From assembly GCF_014640635.1 (NCBI RefSeq), contig NZ_BMHI01000002.1, forward strand, positions 310,001 to 374,000: a stretch of 64,000 nt of DNA, written 5' to 3'. The stretch comes from Flexivirga endophytica. Its GTDB lineage: Bacteria; Actinomycetota; Actinomycetes; Actinomycetales; Dermatophilaceae. Shown here piece after piece: positions 1 to 6,470 of this stretch. How positions within the stretch are numbered: position 1 is the first letter of the stretch; the number at the start of each line of letters is the position of its first letter. The notes beneath the pieces are model-generated. The model searched no databases. It was not told the origin of the DNA and worked only from the letters and a program-made list of their open reading frames with translations. A program made the translations under genes and the position numbers.

Positions 1-212
1 ACGCCGGCTGGACCGCGCTGTTCTTCCGGGGCCACCGACCCTGGCCGGCGGCCGTCGAATGCGCTGTCCTCACTGCCAGTTCGGCCGACCTGGCCCGCCG
101 GGCGGGCGCCACGGGCCGGGGAAAGGCAGCCGGCATCGGGCTGTATGCCGGGTGGTGCCTCTTCGCCACCGCGCTGACCGGGTCGATCGCGCGACGAAAT
201 GGCCGGCGGTGA
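1..212 (+). CDS. TspO/MBR family protein, C-terminal part (5' end outside window)
   Basis: The reading frame entering the window (first full codon at 3) ends at TGA 210-212. It encodes about 69 residues beginning AGWTALFFRGHRPW and ending with GLYAGWCLFATALTGSIARRN-like sequence. These resemble the fourth and fifth helices of TspO/MBR (tryptophan-rich sensory) membrane proteins, which bind tetrapyrroles and act in oxidative-stress signalling. The W-x-x-LFF and W-x-x-FAT-x-L patterns are the visible family marks. The protein is cut by the window edge, so its start and operon are unknown. The assignment rests on short motifs only. Confidence 0.6.
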   Translation, partial: AGWTALFFRGHRPWPAAVECAVLTASSADLARRAGATGRGKAAGIGLYAGWCLFATALTGSIARRNGRR

Positions 213-530
213 TTGTGCGGTACGAACCGGTCGGCGCGCTCGCCGATGCCTCCGCTGTGCGCGTCACGAACCGGCACAGATCGTCAAACTCTCGTCGTAC
301 ACCGCGACGAGCACGACCATCTCCTGCTGCTCGTCCCGGGCGACTGAAGGAGCTGCCGTCCGATCCCGCGCGAACACCTCGGCCTGACAAGGCTGTCGAC
401 CTCGGACGCCGCGATGCCACCGCGTTTGAGCGTGTCACCATCACACCGTTCTGCTGTGGCTTCGCGGCTCAGGCGGATCGAAAAATTTACGGCGGGCGCA
501 GGCTGTGTTGGTCCGGCATACGATGCGGGT
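213..530. other. Intergenic stretch without a recognised gene
   Basis: About 320 bases lie between the TspO-like stop and the OsmC start. Short open frames run through it on both strands, but none has a family motif or convincing start. Two GTATGNCG octamer copies lie just before the OsmC gene (about 514 and 529, the second overlapping its ATG). I see no clear promoter or terminator. Confidence 0.4.
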
Positions 531-1016
531 ATGGCGGAGAACCATTCGTACCCCGTGGCTTTGAGCTGGCAAGGCTCCACCGGTGAGGGGTATGACGCCT
601 ACTCCCGTGAGCACCGGGTCGGACCTGCAGGACTGGCCGGGATGAAGTTGTCCGCGGACCCGCACTTCGGCGGTGATCCAGCCGTGGCCAACCCCGAGCA
701 CCTGCTCGTGATGGCGGCGAGCAGTTGTCAGTTGCTGTCGTTCCTCGCGGTCGCAGCGCGGGCCCGGCTGGATGTCATCGACTACGTCGATGCGGCGGAA
801 GGGACCATGCCGGAAGGGAATTCGCCGATGTCGATCACGGATGTCGCGCTGCACCCAGTGGTGACACTCGCTCCGGGTAGTCGTCTGGATCAGCTCGAGC
901 GGCTGACGCGCATCGCGCACCAGGAGTGCTTCATCGCCAACTCGCTGCGCTCGCGGATCTCGATCGTGGCGCGCTTTGTGATCGACGGCGACGACGTGGC
1001 AACCGTCAGGCTCTGA
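531..1016 (+). CDS. OsmC family protein
   Basis: This 161-residue protein has the OsmC/Ohr fold pattern. An N-terminal beta-rich part is followed by the family segment with NPEHLLVMAASSCQLLSFLAVAARARL, where the Cys of ASSC is the first redox cysteine. The second is in the HQECFIANSLR segment near the C-terminus. OsmC proteins reduce organic hydroperoxides with these two cysteines, and both are present. The ATG at 531 was chosen over the longer open frame from 414 because homology begins there and the extension is unlike the family. The 3' end overlaps the convergent rhodanese gene by 11 bases. Confidence 0.85.
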   Translation: MAENHSYPVALSWQGSTGEGYDAYSREHRVGPAGLAGMKLSADPHFGGDPAVANPEHLLVMAASSCQLLSFLAVAARARLDVIDYVDAAEGTMPEGNSPMSITDVALHPVVTLAPGSRLDQLERLTRIAHQECFIANSLRSRISIVARFVIDGDDVATVRL

Positions 1017-1395
1017 CCGGCAGGCCGAGCGACCGCCACGCGTCGAAACCGCCGATGACAGCGGTCGTACGGTGAACACCCAGGCCCGCCAAGGCATCTG
1101 CGGCAAGAGACGAGGCGTGACCGTCCTGGCACAGCAGGATCAGGCGTAGGCCGGGGTTCGCGATCCCTTCGCTGTGCAGCGTCTGCGCGATCCCTCCCTC
1201 GATCGCGCGCTGATCCGGAGGGCGGATATCGACCAAGTGCGCTCGCTCGAACAACAACTCCTGGAAGGCGGCGCGCGGGCTGAGCCGCTGCCGCCCCTCG
1301 GCCACGGACCTGTCCTCCATGACTGCCGCGAACGAAGTGCTGCTGGCGAAAAGCTCTGACTGCCAGGTCATTTCGGGTTGGTGGGTGGTGATCAT
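1006..1395 (-). CDS. Rhodanese-like domain protein
   Basis: This 129-residue single-domain protein has the rhodanese signature. LVDIRPPDQR lies near the domain start, and the active-site loop CQDGHASSLAA carries the catalytic Cys that takes up sulphane sulphur. GGFDAWRSLGLPV is the usual C-terminal motif. Such proteins move sulphur between thiols and acceptors in the cytoplasm. Start codon ATG at 1395 was chosen because the upstream frame has no domain content. A short Cys-Cys leader ORF lies 40 bases upstream (1436-1510), suggesting control by cysteine supply. The gene is convergent with the OsmC gene and divergent from the Zwf-like gene. Confidence 0.85.
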   Translation of the reverse strand: MITTHQPEMTWQSELFASSTSFAAVMEDRSVAEGRQRLSPRAAFQELLFERAHLVDIRPPDQRAIEGGIAQTLHSEGIANPGLRLILLCQDGHASSLAADALAGLGVHRTTAVIGGFDAWRSLGLPVRA

Positions 1396-1435
1396 CAAGC
1401 ATCCTTGTGCGGTCTGTCGAGAGTTGTGCGGGGAG

Positions 1436-1510
1436 TCAGGTCGACAGACGGCAACAGGTGATCGCGCGACGCATGGAGCGTCGTGAATCACCAGCGATGA
1501 TGCTTTGCAT
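1436..1510 (-). CDS. Candidate cysteine-rich leader peptide (sORF) upstream of rhodanese
   Basis: This 24-residue ORF (ATG 1510, TGA 1436-1438) ends in MRRAITCCRLST, with tandem Cys codons close to the stop, and precedes the rhodanese start by 40 bases. Cys-rich short ORFs of this type are known in actinobacteria as cysteine-responsive attenuators of sulphur genes. A TAACTT hexamer lies 6 bases upstream of the ATG, which fits a leaderless transcript starting at the initiation codon. The internal ATG at residue 13 is an alternative start. The function is inferred from position and composition only. Confidence 0.5.
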   Translation of the reverse strand: MQSIIAGDSRRSMRRAITCCRLST

Positions 1511-1630
1511 AACGTTAAGTTACACAAGGTCCCGCTCCGTGACAACCCGCCACCGGATCCGCACTGGAAGAGGCGCGCAGAAGGGGCAGTCATCGCGAAC
1601 AAGCCGGCCGGCCATGCCATGCTCGGGGCC

Positions 1631-3022
1631 ATGGCTGCTGAGACTCCCGTGACCTTGCTCATCCTCGGCGCCGGTGGTGACCTCACCCACCGGTTGTTGC
1701 TGCCCGGTGTCGGCAGCCTGCTCAAGATCGAGCCATCCCGGAAGGTGCAGATCGTCGGTGCCGATCGCGCGGACCTGACTGCGACGCAATGGAAGAAACG
1801 GGTCGAGGAGTCGTTCGCCACTGTCCCCGTGCCTGCTCGCCCCGCGCGTTCCGCGCTCGCCAAGACCCGTTACCAGCAGACCGACCTGCTCGACACCGAG
1901 CAGCTGGCCGACCTGCTGGCCGGCTGCTCCGGACCACTGGTCATCTACTTCGCGCTACCGCCGGCCGTGTCGATGAAGGTGTGCAGACTGCTGGAGGACA
2001 TCGACCTTCCCGACGACACTCGGCTGGCACTGGAGAAGCCATTCGGTGGTGACGAGAAGTCGGCGCGCACGTTCAACGCGCAGTTGCACAAGCTGGTCCC
2101 GGAGGATCACATCTTCCGCGTCGACCACTTCCTGGGTCGCTCCACCGTGCTCAATCTCATCGGGTTGCGCTTCGCGAACCGCATCCTGCAACCGATCTGG
2201 AGCGCCGAGCACATCGAGCGCGTCGAGATCATCTACGACGAGGACCTCGCCCTCGAAGGACGCGCCGGCTACTACGATCGGGCCGGAGCCCTGCGCGACA
2301 TGTTGCAGTCACACCTGTTGCAGATCCTCGGCGTCTTCGCGATGGAGTCGATCGCCGACCTGTCCGCCCAGGAGGTGCAGGACCAGAAGGCCCAGGTGCT
2401 GCGCTCCACCTACCTGTGGGGCGGCAGCCCGAAGAGGTCCAGCAAGCGTGCCCGCTACACCGCCGGACAGATCGGCCGTCGCAAGATCCCGGCGTACACG
2501 CGGGAGAAGGGTGTCGACCCCTCGCGCGAGACCGAGACGCTCGCGCAGGTGCAGGTAGAGGTGCGCAACAACCGGTGGGCGGGCATCCCGTTCACGTTGC
2601 GCAGCGGCAAGGCGCTCGGCACCCCGCGCAAGCAGGTGATCGCCTACTTCCGGCCGGTTCCGCACCTGCCCAACGGTTTCGACAACACGGCAGCACCCGA
2701 CAAGCTGATCATCGACCTCAAGCCGGGCGCCGTGTCGTTCGTGCTGACGATGAATGCCGAAGGCAGCCCGATGGACCTGGAGCAGAAGGAGCTGCGCGCC
2801 GAACTCGCACCCGGCTGGATGCTCCCGTACGGCGAGGTGCTGCGCGAGGTCCTGGACGGGGACAACCTGCTGTCCGTCCGCGGCGACGCAGCCGAATCCT
2901 GTTGGCGCATCATGGATCCGGTGCTCAAGGCATGGAAGGCCGGCCGCGTGCCGATGGAGGCGTACCCCGCCGGCTCGACCGGCCCGAAGGGTTGGTTGCC
3001 CGACGACTCCCTCGTCCGTTAG
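1631..3022 (+). CDS. Glucose-6-phosphate dehydrogenase paralogue (Zwf family)
   Basis: This 463-residue protein has the Zwf architecture. The nucleotide-binding motif GAGGDLTHRLLLP is at the N-terminus (usual form GASGDLxxRKLxP). EKPFGGD and the active-site segment RVDHFLGR lie near one third of the length, followed by the C-terminal G6PD domain with IPFTLRSGKAL. The family oxidises glucose 6-phosphate with NADP+ in the pentose phosphate pathway. The substrate-binding Lys of the usual DHYLGK is Arg here, and there is no tal/tkt/gnd neighbour. This may therefore be a specialised paralogue rather than the housekeeping enzyme. ATG 1631 is preferred; ATG 1619 is possible. It overlaps the next, convergent gene by 4 bases. 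Confidence 0.85.
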   Translation: MAAETPVTLLILGAGGDLTHRLLLPGVGSLLKIEPSRKVQIVGADRADLTATQWKKRVEESFATVPVPARPARSALAKTRYQQTDLLDTEQLADLLAGCSGPLVIYFALPPAVSMKVCRLLEDIDLPDDTRLALEKPFGGDEKSARTFNAQLHKLVPEDHIFRVDHFLGRSTVLNLIGLRFANRILQPIWSAEHIERVEIIYDEDLALEGRAGYYDRAGALRDMLQSHLLQILGVFAMESIADLSAQEVQDQKAQVLRSTYLWGGSPKRSSKRARYTAGQIGRRKIPAYTREKGVDPSRETETLAQVQVEVRNNRWAGIPFTLRSGKALGTPRKQVIAYFRPVPHLPNGFDNTAAPDKLIIDLKPGAVSFVLTMNAEGSPMDLEQKELRAELAPGWMLPYGEVLREVLDGDNLLSVRGDAAESCWRIMDPVLKAWKAGRVPMEAYPAGSTGPKGWLPDDSLVR

Positions 3023-3723
3023 GACGACACGGCGAGCCAGGTGAGCAGCGTCGAGGCGAGCGTGTAGCGCTCGCCGCCGCGCTCCTCTTCGACCTCGGCC
3101 GGGTGCAGCTGGCTGTCGGCGACGGTGAAGTCGACGAAGACGTCGTCGAGCAGCCGGCGTGCGGTGTCGATCGACAGGTCGCTCTCCAGCAACGCCGGGC
3201 GCCGGGTGCCGTCGGCGCGGATTTCGAAACGATCGGCGATGATCCCCAGCGCCACGACGCCGCCCGGCCGGGTCGCAATCCTGGTTCGCTGCAACAGGTT
3301 TCGTACCGCCTCCGGTCGCGGCAGGTGCTCGATCGCGGAGAACGCGAAGACCAGGTCGGCAGGGGCCGCGAAATCGAAGTCGTCGAGATCTGCCGTGACC
3401 GTGTGCAACACCGTCGAGACGCCGGCGGGCACCTCGGTCTCGAGTTGCGCGAGCGCGGACGGCAACAGGTCTACGGCATACACCGTGGAGCCGGCGGGCA
3501 GTCGCTCCAGCATCGGCATCGTATGGCGCCCGATGCCGGCGCCCAGGTCGTAGGCGGTCACCGCCCGGTCGGAGGGCAGCAGCGCGAGAGCCGCGGTCAG
3601 CAGCGGGTGCGGATTGGCCAGCCAGGTCCCGGCATCGCCGAGGTCGGCCGAGGCGTAGAGCTCCTCGTGATAGCGGACCGTCTCGTCACGGGCACGCTCG
3701 AAATCGTCGGGCTGGTCGGTCAT
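3019..3723 (-). CDS. Class I SAM-dependent methyltransferase
   Basis: This 234-residue protein contains the SAM-binding Rossmann motifs. Motif I is AYDLGAGIGRHTMPML around residues 55-70. The acidic end of beta 2 is VYAVDLLPSAL, motif III is DLVFAFSAIEHLPRP, and the post-motif is RPGGVVALGI. It looks like a small-molecule methyltransferase of the UbiE/Methyltransf_25 type, but nothing shows the substrate. ATG at 3723 starts the homologous part; an upstream in-frame extension (to 3777) has no support. The gene is convergent with the Zwf paralogue and divergent from the DUF4190 gene. Confidence 0.8.
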   Translation of the reverse strand: MTDQPDDFERARDETVRYHEELYASADLGDAGTWLANPHPLLTAALALLPSDRAVTAYDLGAGIGRHTMPMLERLPAGSTVYAVDLLPSALAQLETEVPAGVSTVLHTVTADLDDFDFAAPADLVFAFSAIEHLPRPEAVRNLLQRTRIATRPGGVVALGIIADRFEIRADGTRRPALLESDLSIDTARRLLDDVFVDFTVADSQLHPAEVEEERGGERYTLASTLLTWLAVSS

Positions 3724-3790
3724 CCCTCGATTGAAGCGCACCGCCGCCGACGATTCGTGGAGACGGCACACCCGCACCTACCATGGCCGC

Positions 3791-3877
3791 ATGTCTGATC
3801 CGTATGGCGCCTACGGCTCCCGGGACCGGAGCTTCCACGAGCGAGCGCAGCTAGGACCGAAGGGGTCAGGCGAATGA
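3791..3877 (+). CDS. Short ORF translationally coupled to the DUF4190 gene, or displaced N-terminus
   Basis: This 28-codon ORF begins MSDPYGAYGS and stops at TGA 3875-3877, overlapping the next ATG in an ATGA junction. MSDPYG-type starts are common for Pro/Tyr/Gly-rich DUF4190 proteins. This may therefore be the ancestral N-terminus put out of frame by a small indel, or a real coupled micro-ORF. The short length prevents a decision from sequence alone. Confidence 0.35.
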   Translation: MSDPYGAYGSRDRSFHERAQLGPKGSGE

Positions 3878-4401
3878 CGGGGCACGACGCAGGAGTGCCA
3901 CGTCATGACCAAGAGACGACCGCTCATCCGGCGGTCGATCCCTACGCCCAGCCCGGACAGCGGGACAAGGCTTCCCAGGAGCAGCAGTACGGGCAGCCGC
4001 AGTACGGGCAGCCTCCCTACGGCTACGGTCAGCAGCCCTATCCCCAGCAGGGCTATCAGCGGCCATACGGTTATCAGCAGCCCTACGGCCAGCAGCCGTA
4101 CGGCGGCTACGGGATGCCGGCCGCGCCATACAGCACCTATCAACCGACCCCGACCAACGGGCTCGCGCTGGCCTCGATGATCACCAGCATCGCCGGGATC
4201 TTCGTGTTCTGTGGGTTCTCCGGCATCGTCGCCATCATCCTCGGAGTCATGGGCCTCAAGCGCTCGCGGGAGATCCAGGACATCGGGCGCGGTCAGGCGA
4301 TCGCCGGCATCGTCATCGGCGCCATCCAGTTCGTGCTGGTCATACTCGTCATCGCCGGTGTGATCATCGCCGGCCTGAACGAGCCCTCGACCGGGACCTG
4401 A
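3874..4401 (+). CDS. DUF4190 domain-containing membrane protein
   Basis: This 175-residue protein has an N-terminal half (residues about 20-90) rich in Gln, Tyr, Gly and Pro with repeated QYGQP / PYGYGQQPY units. Two hydrophobic helices follow (ALASMITSIAGIFVFCGF and QFVLVILVIAGVIIAGL), separated by a short loop containing MGLKRSREI and GRGQAIAGI, the DUF4190 pattern. It is probably a small inner-membrane protein with a disordered cytoplasmic tail. Function is unknown in the family. Its start overlaps a short upstream ORF that itself begins MSDPYG, so the true N-terminus is uncertain. Confidence 0.75.
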   Translation: MTGHDAGVPRHDQETTAHPAVDPYAQPGQRDKASQEQQYGQPQYGQPPYGYGQQPYPQQGYQRPYGYQQPYGQQPYGGYGMPAAPYSTYQPTPTNGLALASMITSIAGIFVFCGFSGIVAIILGVMGLKRSREIQDIGRGQAIAGIVIGAIQFVLVILVIAGVIIAGLNEPSTGT

Positions 4402-4402
4402 C

Positions 4403-5560
4403 TCACCAGCGGTTCATCGCTGCCAGGCCGACCCGCACGACGCGGTGGCGTCCGGCCACCCGGCCCAACGTGGTGTCGCCGCGGGTGATCCGGGTGAAGA
4501 CCCGCCACCCCGGCGAGGTACGCAGCATCGTGTGGAACGCGCGCGGGTGTCGCTCGAACGCCCGCAGCGTCTGCTGCCCGACCCTCATCTCGGTGCCGAG
4601 CTCGCGCTCCACGTCGCGGGTGTATGACGCCAGGCCCTCCTCCGGCGAGTCGCTCGCGAGGCCGACCCGCGCCGCGGCCGCTCCGGCGAACGTGCCCGAC
4701 CGGACGGCATACGAGATGCCCTCGCGGGTCCAGGGCTCGAGCAACCCCGCGGCGTCCCCGGCGACCAGCACCCGGCCGCGCCCGAGGGGTGAGTCCGCGG
4801 TCCGGCAGCGCGTCAGGTGGCCGGAGTCGCGCACCACGGGTAGCGACGAAAGCCCTTGCTGCGCCACGAAATCGGCCAGGTAACGCTTCGTCTCGGCCGG
4901 TTTGCCCTTGGCCATGATGACCCCGACGGTCAGCACGTCCTGCTTGGGGAAGACCCAGGCGTAGGAGCCGGGCACGGGACCCCAGTCGAGGTGCACCCGG
5001 CCGGACCATGCCGTGCGGGCGGCGGCGTCCGGGGTCAGCTCGACCTCCAGACCGAGATCGACCTGGCGCAGTTCCACGCCCGCATACCGGCCGACCCGGC
5101 TCGCCGACCCGTCGGCGCCCACCACGGCCCGGGCGCGCACCTCGCCGTCCGAGGTCGTGATCGTGACCAGGTCAGCCGCTTCCTGCACGCCGGTCACGGC
5201 GACGCCGGTCTGCAACTCCGCACCGGCAGCGGTCGCGGACGTGACCAGCGCAGTGTCGAACTCGGCCCGGTTCACCAGGCTCAGCAGTCGGTCCTCGGCC
5301 CGCTTCTCCACATGGGACCGGCCGTGAATCGTGAACGATGCCCGGGTGATCCGCTGCTGGACCGGCACCTCGACGTCCGGCGGAAGCGACGCCAGCGTCG
5401 GCCCGATCAGACCACCGCCGCAGGTCTTGTAGCGCGGGAACTCCGCCCGGTCCAGCAGGAGGGTCCTCGCGCCGGCCCGCGCCGCGGCATACGCCGCCCG
5501 ACTCCCGGCCGGTCCGGCCCCCACGACCACCACGTCATACGCCTGATCCCGCAATGTCAC
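4403..5560 (-). CDS. Geranylgeranyl reductase family FAD-dependent oxidoreductase
   Basis: This 385-residue flavoprotein has the FAD-binding motif VVVGAGPAGSRAAYAAARAG near the N-terminus. It also has the KTCGGGLIG segment typical of the geranylgeranyl-reductase/GGR family and the second FAD motif VLVAGDAAGLLEPWTREGI near residue 285. GGR-type enzymes reduce isoprenoid double bonds (menaquinone side chains, polyprenyl lipids) at the membrane. The start is GTG at 5560. The gene ends one base after the DUF4190 stop (convergent). The actual substrate is not evident. Confidence 0.85.
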   Translation of the reverse strand: MTLRDQAYDVVVVGAGPAGSRAAYAAARAGARTLLLDRAEFPRYKTCGGGLIGPTLASLPPDVEVPVQQRITRASFTIHGRSHVEKRAEDRLLSLVNRAEFDTALVTSATAAGAELQTGVAVTGVQEAADLVTITTSDGEVRARAVVGADGSASRVGRYAGVELRQVDLGLEVELTPDAAARTAWSGRVHLDWGPVPGSYAWVFPKQDVLTVGVIMAKGKPAETKRYLADFVAQQGLSSLPVVRDSGHLTRCRTADSPLGRGRVLVAGDAAGLLEPWTREGISYAVRSGTFAGAAAARVGLASDSPEEGLASYTRDVERELGTEMRVGQQTLRAFERHPRAFHTMLRTSPGWRVFTRITRGDTTLGRVAGRHRVVRVGLAAMNRW

Positions 5561-5614
5561 GGTCGCAGATGCTAACCGAGGGTTCGGTCGCGCGGTGTCC
5601 TCGAGCGGCGCGGG

Positions 5615-6343
5615 TCAGCCGCCGGCGTCCGCGTGCAGGCTCGTCATTCGCGCGTACGCCGACCGGATGTGCTCCTCGATGAGCGCGACCGCGGCCTCGG
5701 TCTCGTGGGCGGTGATGGCGGCGACGATCCCGTGGTGCTGGGCTCGCAGGATGTCGCGAGTGCTGATCCAGTCCGGGAGGGCATCGAGACCGGCGAGGAT
5801 CGGCAGCCGCATCGACTCCCGGATCGCGATCGTGAGGTCGCTGGCCAGCCGGTTGCCGGCTGCTTCGGCGATCGCCACATGCAGGCCGGTGTCGTGGTTG
5901 TTGAACTCCGCCATCGTCAGGCCGTCGTCGTCCATGACCTCGAGCAGGTCCCGCATCCGCGCCAGGTCCGCGTCAGTCGCCCGGGTGCTGGCGAGCCTCG
6001 TCGACAGCCGCTCGAGCGCGACCCGGACCTCGGTGACGTCGGGGGTCGGGAAGTTCGCGAGTGCCACGTGCAGGCGCAGCAGCCGGGTCAGGGCCTGATG
6101 CGGCACCCCGGAGATGGTCGTACCGCCGGTCGCGCCGGCTCCGACGGCGGATTGCAGGACGCCGTTCGCCTGCAGGGTGCGCACCGCCTCGCGCACCGCC
6201 GGACGGCTCACCCCGACGCGCTGGGCGAGGTCCCGCTCGGCCGGCAGGTGGGAACCGACCGCGAACTCACCGCTGAGGATGCGTTGCTCGATCCAGTCGA
6301 CGACCAGCTGCCAGGCCTTCTTCGGCGCAACGTCATCGGACAC
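5615..6343 (-). CDS. lldR: FadR/GntR-type regulator of the lactate operon (LldR-like)
   Basis: The product has an N-terminal winged helix-turn-helix (LPAERDLAQRVGVSRPAVREAVRTL) and a C-terminal all-helical FCD ligand domain with the metal-binding Asp/His pattern (NNHDTGLHVAIAEAAGN and AQHHG). It is divergent from lactate permease and lutABC, and a perfect LldR-type palindrome lies between them. It is therefore very likely the lactate-responsive repressor. GTG 6343 (VSDDVAPKKAWQ) is preferred because the domain starts just after it. A longer frame reaches GTG 6412, almost abutting the operator. Confidence 0.85.
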   Translation of the reverse strand: MSDDVAPKKAWQLVVDWIEQRILSGEFAVGSHLPAERDLAQRVGVSRPAVREAVRTLQANGVLQSAVGAGATGGTTISGVPHQALTRLLRLHVALANFPTPDVTEVRVALERLSTRLASTRATDADLARMRDLLEVMDDDGLTMAEFNNHDTGLHVAIAEAAGNRLASDLTIAIRESMRLPILAGLDALPDWISTRDILRAQHHGIVAAITAHETEAAVALIEEHIRSAYARMTSLHADAGG

Positions 6344-6374
6344 GTCCGCGAGCCTACGTCTTGCGGTCAGGGGC

Positions 6375-6403
6375 TTACGCAACGGCGGATCGGCTGGTAT
6401 GTT
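6375..6403 (+). promoter_or_regulatory. Probable promoter of the lactate permease-lutABC operon
   Basis: TTACGC (6375-6380) and TATGTT (6398-6403) are separated by 17 bases, giving a sigma-70-like promoter. Its predicted start, near 6410, lies just upstream of the LldR-type palindrome, so a bound repressor would block initiation or early elongation. Identified by eye only. Confidence 0.45.
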
Positions 6404-6417
6404 CTGCGTCACATCTT

Positions 6418-6432
6418 AATGGTAAGACCATT
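6418..6432. promoter_or_regulatory. LldR-type operator (perfect inverted repeat)
   Basis: AATGGTAAGACCATT is a perfect palindrome around a 3-base centre. It contains TGGTAAGACCA, which fits the TNGTNNNACNA consensus reported for FadR-family lactate regulators such as corynebacterial LldR. It lies between the divergent regulator and permease genes. Confidence 0.75.
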
Positions 6433-6470
6433 ACTCCCCCTGCACCACCGCCCGTTTGGAGACCGCCACG

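Noticed and set aside
213-530. Possible degraded gene between TspO and OsmC
   Set aside because: A short frame ending in HLLLLVPGD-like sequence looked coding, but it has no start, no family motif and no continuity upstream.
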